In this document: positions 48,549 through 59,270 of the stretch, piece by piece
Layout of the letters: each line of letters begins with the position of its first letter
Position numbering within the stretch: position 1 is the stretch's first letter
Assembly: GCA_023424095.1 (NCBI GenBank)
Contig: JAFAEG010000027.1
Span: 1 to 64,000 of the forward strand
Reading direction: 5' to 3'
Length of the DNA stretch: 64,000 nucleotides
From: Pseudomonadota bacterium
GTDB lineage: Bacteria; Pseudomonadota; Alphaproteobacteria; Sphingomonadales; Sphingomonadaceae
The notes under the pieces: model-generated
Told to the model about the DNA's origin: nothing
Seen by the model: the letters and a program-made list of their open reading frames with translations, nothing else
Databases searched by the model: none
Made by a program: the position numbers and the translations under genes

Positions 48549-49514
48549 TTACGGCGTCAGGTTCGGCACGCGCTCGGAGGCGATGTTCCGCTGGCGCAGG
48601 AAGGTCTGCACGCTGTCGGGGCCGACCAAATGGCCCGCGCCGACCGCCATGAAGACCACGCCCGGCCGGTCCAGCCGCTCGTCGATCCATTCCGCCCAGG
48701 CGCGGTTGCGATTCTCCAGCAAGGCGCGGCGGAGCGCCGGATTTGTGGCCAGCCCTTCGTTCATCACCTGCTCGAGTGCTTCGGCGTCGCCGGCATTCCA
48801 GACTTCCAGCATGCGCGCCAGAATGGTGTTCATCTCGTCCAGCTTGTCGAGCGACTCCTTCAGCTGGGCGATCTGCGCCTCGCGCGGCATCTCGTCGAAG
48901 ATGCGGATCTGGCTTTCCAGGGTCTCGACCGCGCCGAAGGTCATGTTGCGTCCTTCGGCGGCGCGCATCAGCACCGCTTCGGCACCATTGTCGCCGGTCA
49001 TGCCCAGCCGCTGCGCGACGACGGCGCTCAACGACATGCTGACGAACCACGGCTCGAACATGTCGAACGTTCCGGGTGCCGCGCCGAGTGTGGCCAGCGC
49101 CTCGTTCAGGATGCGGTTCTGGTCGGCGCTCAGCACGTCGGAAATCTTCCGCCGCTGGCCGTCGATCGCATATTGCATGATCAGCGGCTGCATCTGCGCC
49201 GTCATCTGCTGATCGCCGCCGCGCATATCGATTTCGGTGACCAGTTCCTGCGCCTGGTCAAAGGCCACGCGGACCTCATCGTTGAACCAATCCGTCTTGC
49301 CGTCCAGCAAGTGAAACGTGCCGAACAGGTAAATCGTCGTATCCTCGTCGCGGACCACCCACATCGCCGGATCGGCGTCGGGAAGCGGTGCCTGGGCGGA
49401 TGCGTTGGTGGCGACTTCATTGGCCGTGGCGGCATTGATCTGCTCATTGGCGGCCCCGCCTGCACAGCCGGCGAGCGCGAGCGCGCCGAGCCATGCGATT
49501 GTCTTGAACTTCAT
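48549..49514 (-). CDS. TraB/GumN family lipoprotein (paralogue 1)
   Basis: From ATG 49514 the 321-residue precursor has a lipobox (LALAGCAGG) and the TraB/GumN pattern: MWVVRDEDTTIYLFGTFHLLDG near the start, EPWFVSMSLSAV, GAVETLESQIRIFDEM, and VGAGHLVGPDSVQTFL at the end. TraB/GumN proteins share a fold with EreA/ChaN-type proteins; the TraB member of plasmids inhibits mating pheromones, and GumN occurs in polysaccharide loci. Enzyme activity is uncertain. ATG 49523 is less likely, since the AAGGAG site touches it. Confidence 0.88.
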   Translation of the reverse strand: MKFKTIAWLGALALAGCAGGAANEQINAATANEVATNASAQAPLPDADPAMWVVRDEDTTIYLFGTFHLLDGKTDWFNDEVRVAFDQAQELVTEIDMRGGDQQMTAQMQPLIMQYAIDGQRRKISDVLSADQNRILNEALATLGAAPGTFDMFEPWFVSMSLSAVVAQRLGMTGDNGAEAVLMRAAEGRNMTFGAVETLESQIRIFDEMPREAQIAQLKESLDKLDEMNTILARMLEVWNAGDAEALEQVMNEGLATNPALRRALLENRNRAWAEWIDERLDRPGVVFMAVGAGHLVGPDSVQTFLRQRNIASERVPNLTP

Positions 49515-49540
49515 TTTGGTCATGCTCCTTATGTGGGGGC

Positions 49541-50551
49541 TCAGCGTTGCCGGCAGCGGTCTTCGCCGCGGCTGCGGCACCAGGGGTAAGTGCGGACCAC
49601 CGAAGCGGCGTGGGGCACGCGGGCCGACGCGATGCCGGCGCGGGTCAGATGCTCCTGCACGCTGCCGCGGCCGACCAGATGGCCAGCGCCGACGGCGACG
49701 AACACGGTGCCCGGCCGATCCAGCCGGTCATCGATCCACTGTGCCCAGCTCGCATTCCGGTTGGTGAACAGGATATCGTACACCTCGCGGTCGTCATTGC
49801 CCGATTGCTGCATGGTGATCGCGGCGATCGCTTGCTCGTCGCCGCGTGCCCAGGCTTCCAGCATCGGCCGCAGCGTCCGCACCCCGGCTTCCGGATCGGC
49901 GATCATTTCCTTCAGGCCGCGCAATTGGGCCTCGGCCGGCATGCTGTCCATCATCCGGATCTGGAAATCGGACGTCTCCAGCTGGCCCTCGGCCATATTG
50001 CGCTCGCGGGCCGCGCGGCGAAGCACTGTTTCCGGCGCATTGCCGGCCTCGAGATTGAGCCGCTGGGCGGCGACCTGGAGGAGAGTCAGGTTCACGAACC
50101 AGGGTTCGAACCGGTCGAACGCGCCCTCCGGCACGCCCAGGCCGGACAGCATCCGGTTCAGCTTTTCATTCTCCTCGGCGGTCAGCTGGGAGGAAATGGT
50201 GCGGCCCTGCGGATCGACCGCATATTGCATCACCAGCGGCCCCATGATCGCCTGTTGCTGCGCCGGGTCTTCCGGCATCAGCACTTCCAGCACCAATTCG
50301 CTCGATGCGTCGAAGGCGGTCTTCACCTCGTCATTGAACCAGGTCCGGCCGTCCAGCAGGTGGAAGGTGCCGAGCAGATAGATGGTCGTGTCCTCATCGC
50401 GCACCACCCACATCGCCGGATTTGCGTCGGGCAGAGCGGCGGCGCTGCTGGTCGCGGCCGGGGCGGCCGGGGCGGCCGGAGCGGCGGGCTGGGCCTGCAG
50501 CGGCGAGGCGAGCGAAGTGAAGGCCAGCAGGCCGGCCAGAAAGGTCTTCAT
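49541..50551 (-). CDS. TraB/GumN family secreted protein (paralogue 2)
   Basis: A 336-residue precursor with signal peptide (MKTFLAGLLAFTSLASPLQAQ) and an Ala/Pro-rich linker, then MWVVRDEDTTIYLLGTFHLLDG, EPWFVNLTLLQVAAQRL, and GAGHLVGRGSVQEHL. It is close to paralogue 1 (same WVVRDEDTTIYL core), and the two genes are tandem copies 26 bp apart. It follows the membrane protein at 50602 by 50 bp and is likely in the same operon. Confidence 0.88.
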   Translation of the reverse strand: MKTFLAGLLAFTSLASPLQAQPAAPAAPAAPAATSSAAALPDANPAMWVVRDEDTTIYLLGTFHLLDGRTWFNDEVKTAFDASSELVLEVLMPEDPAQQQAIMGPLVMQYAVDPQGRTISSQLTAEENEKLNRMLSGLGVPEGAFDRFEPWFVNLTLLQVAAQRLNLEAGNAPETVLRRAARERNMAEGQLETSDFQIRMMDSMPAEAQLRGLKEMIADPEAGVRTLRPMLEAWARGDEQAIAAITMQQSGNDDREVYDILFTNRNASWAQWIDDRLDRPGTVFVAVGAGHLVGRGSVQEHLTRAGIASARVPHAASVVRTYPWCRSRGEDRCRQR

Positions 50552-50601
50552 CGAAAGATACTCCAGGAAACGGGAAATAAGGGGGTTGGGGCAGCAGGGC
50601 C

Positions 50602-51264
50602 TCAGCGATATTTCTTCCACATCCACACGCCGGCCATCACGAAGACCGTGGCGAAATAGAGAACGATCATGTCGGGCACCGGGGCGAAGCCGCCGCGCCA
50701 GGCGATCCACCAGAGCGGCGCGCCCATCATGAAGACGTTGATCCCCCACAGGGCGCCGTCCTTATAGGCCGCCATCTCCTGCTCATCGACCGCGGATCGG
50801 TGCCAGATGAAGGACAGGATCGGCAGGATGATGCCGATCAAGACCAGCAGCACGATGGCGATTCCGGGCGGCAAGGGATCGTTGCTGATCAGGCCGTTCG
50901 CCAGATCGGGGCTGTCCTGGGCGGCCAGCATCAGCATCGCGATCCCGAAGCCGAGCGCGCCGCACAGAGTGAGGATGGTGCGGTTCAGCCTTTCCTTGCG
51001 GGTCGGCGGCGCCTCGCCGGTCGGTGCCAATGCCAGCCGGTACAGGAACCAGACGCAGGCCAAAGCGACCAGCACGACCAGGCCCAGAATTGCCCCGGAC
51101 AGCAAGGTGAAGCCGCCATCCTCCAGGCTCGCATGGGTGAGGCCCGTGCCGACGCCGACCAGGAAGATGAGGACGAAGGCCAGCCCGGAAAGCTTCAGCA
51201 CGCGCTTCACGCGCTGGGCGTTGTCGACATCGCCCTCGTCGATTGGGTCACGCGGATCAGCCAT
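50602..51264 (-). CDS. Polytopic membrane protein of the XRE module
   Basis: From ATG 51264 the 220-residue protein has about six helices (residues 24-45, 51-76, 91-113, 132-153, 168-187, 190-214). It follows MADPRDPIDEGDVDNAQRVKRV, and short loops contain RKERLNR and HRSAVDEQEM. It overlaps the XRE stop by 8 bp (ATGGCTGA), so it is coupled. Such DUF2178-like membrane proteins often lie next to YozG/YgzD-type repressors. The function is unknown. Confidence 0.75.
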   Translation of the reverse strand: MADPRDPIDEGDVDNAQRVKRVLKLSGLAFVLIFLVGVGTGLTHASLEDGGFTLLSGAILGLVVLVALACVWFLYRLALAPTGEAPPTRKERLNRTILTLCGALGFGIAMLMLAAQDSPDLANGLISNDPLPPGIAIVLLVLIGIILPILSFIWHRSAVDEQEMAAYKDGALWGINVFMMGAPLWWIAWRGGFAPVPDMIVLYFATVFVMAGVWMWKKYR

Positions 51265-51469
51265 TGCGGCCGCCATCGGTTTCGTCATCGAAAATATCCT
51301 CAATCTGCATGTCGAACAGGCGGCCGATCCGGAAGGCGAGGGGCAGAGACGGGTCGTATTTCCCCGTCTCGATCGCGTTCACGGCCTGCCGCGACACATC
51401 GAGGTGCGCGGCCAGCTCCGCCTGGCTCCAATTGCGTTCGGCGCGCAGCACCTTCAGCCGGTTCTTCAT
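51257..51469 (-). CDS. XRE-family (YozG-like) transcriptional regulator
   Basis: A 70-residue protein, almost only a helix-turn-helix: MKNRLKVLRAERNWSQAELAAHLDVSRQAVNAIETGKYDPS, then LAFRIGRLFDMQIEDIFD. The length and the C-terminal word are those of the short YozG/YgzD-type regulators. A longer start (ATG 51493) is open but lacks a ribosome site. It overlaps the membrane gene and is coupled to the small peptide upstream. The operator is probably at 51625-51721. Confidence 0.9.
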   Translation of the reverse strand: MKNRLKVLRAERNWSQAELAAHLDVSRQAVNAIETGKYDPSLPLAFRIGRLFDMQIEDIFDDETDGGRNG

Positions 51470-51497
51470 GGCATGATGGTCCAGCGCGACCATGATT

Positions 51498-51617
51498 TCA
51501 GGCCAGCAATGCGGCCGCGACCAGCGCCACGGCGCCCGCGACCATCAGCAAGGCGATCAACAATCCCCATTCGTCCCCGCTCAGGCGATAGGCCTGCATG
51601 TCAAATTCTCCAGTCAT
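51498..51617 (-). CDS. 39-residue single-helix membrane peptide
   Basis: A short frame begins with MTGEFDMQAYRLSGDEWG and has one hydrophobic helix (about residues 19-39, LLIALLMVAGAVALVAAALLA). It ends 4 bp before the alternative XRE start at 51493, so the genes are likely one unit. The operator repeats sit directly upstream. A second ATG (residue 7) could also serve. It may be a small partner of the membrane protein. Confidence 0.55.
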   Translation of the reverse strand: MTGEFDMQAYRLSGDEWGLLIALLMVAGAVALVAAALLA

Positions 51618-51624
51618 CGTTGCG

Positions 51625-51721
51625 TGACATAATGTCAAGCGACCATGACAAGATGGCGCGATGATTCGATGATGTCAAGCGACCATGACAAAAGGTCGGC
51701 GAACCATGACATAGCTCGCCG
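51625..51721. promoter_or_regulatory. Operator array with two 20-bp repeats, period 40 bp
   Basis: A 20-bp sequence (atgtcaagcgaccatgacaa) occurs at 51632-51651 and 51672-51691, exactly 40 bp apart. Each copy holds the dyad TGTCA/TGACA with an 8-bp spacer. A tighter dyad tgacat-a-atgtca is at 51625-51637, and a further half-site TGACA at 51717-51721. Four helical turns fit two repressor dimers on one face. It lies upstream of the 39-residue gene and XRE gene. Confidence 0.7.
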
Positions 51722-51722
51722 T

Positions 51723-51735
51723 ATATCATTGATAT
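51723..51735. promoter_or_regulatory. Perfect 13-bp palindrome at the TraB3 3' end
   Basis: atatca-t-tgatat is a complete dyad in AT-rich sequence, between the operator array and the stop of the third TraB gene. It may be part of the same control region or a promoter element. Confidence 0.4.
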
Positions 51736-51755
51736 TACTTCAGAAAACTTCGAAG

Positions 51756-52685
51756 CTAATCGATCCGCCGGACTTCATAACCCTGCGCGGCGAGCATGGT
51801 CTGCACCGAATCGGGCCCGGCCAAATGCCCCGCGCCGACCGCGAACAGCACCGTCCCCGGCCGTTCCAGCCGGCGGACCAGCCATTCGGTCCAGTTGCGG
51901 TTCCGGTGGGTGAGCAGCGGATGGTACAATTCGGGCGACATCGTGCTCATTTCCGCCCCGATCGCCTCCACGTCGCCCGCTACCCAGGCATGGTCGGTCG
52001 ACGGCGGCGGCGCTGCGTCCGGATCGCCCTCGGCCACCAATGATTCCAGGAAGCGCCGCTGCGCGCCGATCGACATTCGGGCGAAGACGTTGATCTGGTC
52101 TTCCACCGTCTCCACGCCGCTGATCGGCTTCTTGCGCCGCCGGAAGTCCGCGCCCAGCACTTCCTCCGCGCCGCTCAGCGCGACTCCTTCCGGCCCGCCG
52201 GTCACGTCGGCGATCTGCATGCCGGTCAGCAGGAAGGCGACGGCCCAGGTGTGCAGACTGTCGAAATAGGCCATCGGCATGCCGGTTCCGGTCAGCACCG
52301 CCGCCAGCCGCGGCCGCGCCGCCGGGGAGACGCGCTCCAGGATCGGGATCGACTTGCCCATGTCCATCGGCCCCAGAAACCGCGCCGGATCGCCCATCTC
52401 GCTGCTGGACGCTTCGGGCGTCTCCATCACCAGTTCGTCCGCCTCGGCGATCACCCGGTTCAGCGCCGCCGAGCGCCAGTTCAGGCTGGCCGGGAAGACG
52501 TGCACCGTCCCGAACAGATAGATTTTGGTGTCCTCGTCCTGCAGCAGCCAGATGGCGGGACGCGGCGCGGCTGAGGCCGGCGCGCTCGCGGGGGCTGCCG
52601 GCTGGCTGACCGCCGGAGCCGCAATCGCCAAGAAGGCGGCGGTGAACAGCCCGCCCAGCACTCGCTTCAAACCACGCACACGCAC
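51756..52685 (-). CDS. TraB/GumN family secreted protein (paralogue 3)
   Basis: A 309-residue precursor. The hydrophobic leader LKRVLGGLFTAAFLAIAAPAVS precedes IWLLQDEDTKIYLFGTVHVFPASLNW, then MPMAYFDSLHTWAVAFLL and VGAGHLAGPDSVQTML. It is more diverged than the tandem pair. The start is uncertain: GTG 52685 has GAGG 7 nt upstream, but TTG 52670 would start at the signal peptide. The N-terminal codons are a hexamer repeat (VRVRVR). It is 138 bp upstream of the XRE unit. Confidence 0.85.
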   Translation of the reverse strand: MRVRGLKRVLGGLFTAAFLAIAAPAVSQPAAPASAPASAAPRPAIWLLQDEDTKIYLFGTVHVFPASLNWRSAALNRVIAEADELVMETPEASSSEMGDPARFLGPMDMGKSIPILERVSPAARPRLAAVLTGTGMPMAYFDSLHTWAVAFLLTGMQIADVTGGPEGVALSGAEEVLGADFRRRKKPISGVETVEDQINVFARMSIGAQRRFLESLVAEGDPDAAPPPSTDHAWVAGDVEAIGAEMSTMSPELYHPLLTHRNRNWTEWLVRRLERPGTVLFAVGAGHLAGPDSVQTMLAAQGYEVRRID

Positions 52686-52693
52686 ACGCACAC
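52673..52693. repeat. Hexamer tandem repeat (cacgca) at the TraB3 start
   Basis: Three and a half copies of cacgca (52673-52693) encode Val-Arg repeats in the reverse direction at the N terminus of TraB3. In-frame copy changes would alter the number of GTG start choices. Confidence 0.6.
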
Positions 52694-52776
52694 CTCGTCG
52701 CCGCTTTCCTTGACCGGTCTTGCCCCATCCGCCAAAGCGGCGCGACCCGAAATCTTCCCCCGCGACAGGGCTAATC

Positions 52777-53646
<870 letters not shown>

Positions 53647-53653
53647 TGATTGG

Positions 53654-53888
53654 TTCACGCGAAAGCGCGAAGGCGCGAAGGCAAGTGATTGCACGCGGAG
53701 GCGCGGAGAAGAAAAGGGAGGCGCGGAGGAATGCGTCCTCGGCGCGCAGCGCCCTTCAAATCGCCGACGTTTTTAAGGACGCTTCGCGTCAATGGAGCGC
53801 GCTTGCTCTCCGCGTCTCCCTTTTCTTCTCCGCGCCTCCGCGCGAACGATCTTCCTTCCTCCTTCGCGCCTTCGCGCCTTCGCGTGAA
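53654..53888. repeat. 235-bp near-perfect palindrome between glyQ and glyS
   Basis: Outer arms of 26 bp at 53654 and ending at 53888 match with one mismatch (ttcacgcgaa...). Inner arms of about 37 bp (cacgcggaggcgcggagaag at 53693 and its complement near 53810-53850) match with two mismatches. The center is imperfect. The repeated unit cgcgaaggcgcg is a common sphingomonad intergenic element. It separates two subunits that must be made together. Confidence 0.85.
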
Positions 53889-53892
53889 TCCT

Positions 53893-56130
53893 ATGTCTGA
53901 TTTCCTGCTCGAACTCCTCTCCGAGGAAATTCCCGCCCGCATGCAGGCCAAGGCCCGCGCGGACCTGACGCGCCTGTTCGAGGCGGAGCTGGCCAAATCC
54001 GGCCTCGCCGCGACCGCGATCGAGACCTTCACCACCCCGCGCCGCCTCGTCCTGATCGCGCGCGGCCTCCCGCTCGGCACGCCGGCGGTGAGCGAAGAGC
54101 TGAAAGGCCCGCGCACCTCCGCCCCGCCGCAGGCGCTGGAAGGCTTCCTGCGCAAGACCGGGCTCAATCAGGACCAGCTCGCCGACCGCGACGGCATCTG
54201 GTTCGCAATCATCGAGAAACCCGGCCGCGCCACGACTGAAGTGCTCGCCGAGGCCATCCCGGCCATCGTCCGCGCCTTCCCCTGGCCCAAGTCCATGCGC
54301 TGGGGCGCCGCCTCGCTCAGCACCGAATCCCTCCGCTGGGTCCGCCCGCTGCAGGGCATCGTCGCCATGCTCGACGAGGAAGTTGTCGATTTCGAAATCG
54401 GGGACGTCCGCAGCGGCGCCGCCACGATCGGCCACCGCTTCCACCATCCCGGTCCGATCACCCTCGCCGGCGCCAAGGATTATGCCGAGAAGCTCCGCGC
54501 CTGCCACGTCATCGTCGACCATGAGGAACGCGCGACGCTGATCCGCGACGGCGCTGCGGCCGCGGCCGCCGCCGCCGGCCTGAACATGGTCGCGGATGAA
54601 GGCCTGGTCGAGGAGAATGCCGGCCTCACCGAATGGCCGCAGCCGCTGCTCGGCCGCTTCGACCCAGCCTTTCTCGACGTCCCGCCCGAGGTGATCCAGC
54701 TCACCGCGCGGGTGAACCAGAAATATTTCGTCTGCAACGACGCCGCCGGCGCGCTCGCCCCGGCCTTCGTCTGCGTCGCCAACATCGCCGCGGCCGACGG
54801 CGGCGCGAGGATCGTCGAGGGCAATCAGAAGGTGCTCGCCGCCCGCCTTAGCGACGCCCGCTTCTTCTGGGAGCAGGACCTGAAGGTGCCGCTCGAGGAG
54901 CAGGCCCAGAAGCTCTCGCAGATCGTCTTCCACGAGAAACTCGGCACCGTCGCCGACAAGGTCGAGCGTGTCGCCAAACTGGCCCGCTGGCTGGTCGAAG
55001 AGGGGATTGTCGGCTCCAACCGTCACCCCGGCGAAGAGCAAGCACGTCTGGCCGACCTCGCCGAACGCGCCGCGCGCCTGTGCAAGGCCGACCTCGTCAC
55101 CCAGATGGTCGGCGAATTCCCCGAGCTGCAGGGCCTGATCGGCGGCTACCTCGCCGCCGCCCAGGGCGAGGACCCGGCCGTCGCCGAAGCGATCCGAGAC
55201 CATTACAAGCCGGTCGGGCAGGGCGACGACGTGCCGACCGCGCCGGTGACGGTTGCGGTGAGCTTGGCGGACAAGCTGGATACGGTAGCTGCGTTTTTTG
55301 GGGTCGATGAAAAACCTACTGGGTCCAAAGACCCGTTCGCTCTGCGGCGCGCTGCTCTAGGGATTTTGAGCCTGCTGCAGGAGAACGCTGTTCAGCTAAA
55401 AGTACGAGCAGCGACAGTCATGGCGCTAAGCCAGTTAACTCCGCTGCCTAACATCGCGCCCAGCACAGAGCGACTGAAGGCAGCCACTGAGTTTTTGGAC
55501 GATGGGCGACTAGGTCGTTCGTTGGTGAAATCGGCTACTCAAGAGATGATTGCGGCAGCAAAATCGCTCACGGCTGCGATCGACGCGCGTGGTCCCGTGA
55601 TTGCCAGTATTCTCGATTTCTTCGCCGACCGTCTCAAAGTCCAACAACGCGAAGCCGGCGTCCGCCACGACCTCATCGACGCGGTGTTCGCGCTGGGCGG
55701 AGAGGACGATCTCGTTCGCTTGCTCGCCCGCGTCCGCGCGCTGCAGGCGTTCGTCGAAACGAGCGAGGGCAAGGATCTGCTCGCCGGCTACAAGCGCGCC
55801 GCGAACATCCTGAAGAAGGAAGGCTGGGAAACTCCCCTCCCGGCAGGGAGGGGAGCGGAAACGCTTTCCTACTCGCCCGAACCGGCGGAGAATGCCCTGA
55901 TCGGGGCGTTGGATTCGGCCGAACCAGCCGCTGCCGCCGCGGTGGAACGCGAGGATTTCGAGGGCGCGATGCGCGCGCTCGCGACCCTGCGCGGTCCGGT
56001 GGACGCATTCTTCAACGAGGTGATCGTGAACGATCCCGATCCGGCCAAGCGCGAAGCGCGCCTGAACCTCCTCGCCCGAATCCGCGGCGCGGTCCATCGC
56101 GTCGCGGATTTCTCGAGGATTGAGGGATGA
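53893..56130 (+). CDS. glyS: Glycyl-tRNA synthetase beta subunit
   Basis: The 745-residue protein pairs with GlyQ and binds tRNA-Gly. It has DFLLELLSEEIPARMQ at the start, FTTPRRLVLIARGLP, KSMRWGAASLSTESLRWVRPLQGIV, and the HD-type center DKLDTVAAFFGVDEKPTGSKDPFALRRAALG, and a C-terminal anticodon-binding part. ATG 53893 follows the palindrome; the frame open to 53689 is repeat sequence. Two oddities: lower GC at 55261-55620, and a perfect palindrome translated near residue 647-655 (PLPAGRGAE). Confidence 0.95.
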   Translation: MSDFLLELLSEEIPARMQAKARADLTRLFEAELAKSGLAATAIETFTTPRRLVLIARGLPLGTPAVSEELKGPRTSAPPQALEGFLRKTGLNQDQLADRDGIWFAIIEKPGRATTEVLAEAIPAIVRAFPWPKSMRWGAASLSTESLRWVRPLQGIVAMLDEEVVDFEIGDVRSGAATIGHRFHHPGPITLAGAKDYAEKLRACHVIVDHEERATLIRDGAAAAAAAAGLNMVADEGLVEENAGLTEWPQPLLGRFDPAFLDVPPEVIQLTARVNQKYFVCNDAAGALAPAFVCVANIAAADGGARIVEGNQKVLAARLSDARFFWEQDLKVPLEEQAQKLSQIVFHEKLGTVADKVERVAKLARWLVEEGIVGSNRHPGEEQARLADLAERAARLCKADLVTQMVGEFPELQGLIGGYLAAAQGEDPAVAEAIRDHYKPVGQGDDVPTAPVTVAVSLADKLDTVAAFFGVDEKPTGSKDPFALRRAALGILSLLQENAVQLKVRAATVMALSQLTPLPNIAPSTERLKAATEFLDDGRLGRSLVKSATQEMIAAAKSLTAAIDARGPVIASILDFFADRLKVQQREAGVRHDLIDAVFALGGEDDLVRLLARVRALQAFVETSEGKDLLAGYKRAANILKKEGWETPLPAGRGAETLSYSPEPAENALIGALDSAEPAAAAAVEREDFEGAMRALATLRGPVDAFFNEVIVNDPDPAKREARLNLLARIRGAVHRVADFSRIEG
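55832..55855. repeat. In-frame palindrome within glyS
   Basis: ctcccctccc-ggca-gggaggggag is a perfect 10-bp stem with a four-base loop, inside the coding sequence (residues about 647-655). It has the same design as the intergenic hairpin at 48456-48478. Being 24 bp plus flanks, it keeps frame. Confidence 0.85.
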
Positions 56131-56221
56131 CCGCAGCGGTTCGAAAGGTTACCGAAGTTTTTGCCCCTGGGGGTGTGAACCTTCAGCGCCTTAGGAACCT
56201 TTGGACCGGAGAAATGCCGCG

Positions 56222-58876
<2,655 letters not shown>

Positions 58877-58877
58877 C

Positions 58878-58956
58878 CGTCATCCCAGCGAAAGCTGGGA
58901 TCTCGCTTCTTTCTCATCGCCAAGGCAAAGAGATTCCAGCTTTCGCTGGAATGACG
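58878..58956. repeat. Paired 27-bp palindromic repeat after ppdK
   Basis: Left arm 58878-58904 and right arm 58930-58956 are inverted copies with two mismatches, and each is a hairpin (cccagcgaaagctggg and the matching ccagctttcgctgg). The layout equals that at 19130-19206, with similar words (gtcatcc, gcgaaagc). Confidence 0.85.
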
Positions 58957-58968
58957 GGTTCAGGGGGG

Positions 58969-59208
58969 CTAGGCCGGGTCCACCGGCGCCCGCGCCCGAG
59001 CGCTCACCGCATCGACTTCGGCGGTGCGGACGTCCTTGCGCAGCCGGTCATTTTCCGCCTGCAACTCATCGGCGCGGCGGCGCTCCTCGGCATAGCGTTC
59101 CTTATGCTTGCGCCCGCCGCTCGCGGTCAGAGCCGCGCCCAGCACGATGCCGAGCAGGAGGACCAGTCCGACGACCAGCCATTCATTGAGCGTGAATTCG
59201 AAACCCAT
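58969..59208 (-). CDS. Single-helix membrane protein with coiled coil, 79 aa
   Basis: MGFEFTLNEWLVVGLVLLLGIVLGAALTA is one membrane helix, followed by a basic hinge GGRKHKERY and a charged coiled coil (RRRADELQAENDRLRKDVRTAEVDAV). The ATG at 59208 is 5 nt after GGAGG. It sits at the downstream side of the tad operon but has its own ribosome site; the link to the pilus is unproved. Confidence 0.72.
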   Translation of the reverse strand: MGFEFTLNEWLVVGLVLLLGIVLGAALTASGGRKHKERYAEERRRADELQAENDRLRKDVRTAEVDAVSARARAPVDPA

Positions 59209-59270
59209 CGCAGCCTCCAACCTGTTTCAGGCACAAGCGGAGAAGGGGACGGATTGTTCCGCAGGCGATC

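Noticed and set aside
53689..53892. An N-terminal extension of glyS through the palindrome
   Set aside because: The translated sequence is basic repeat-derived sequence with no match to GlyS; ATG 53893 begins with the conserved start.
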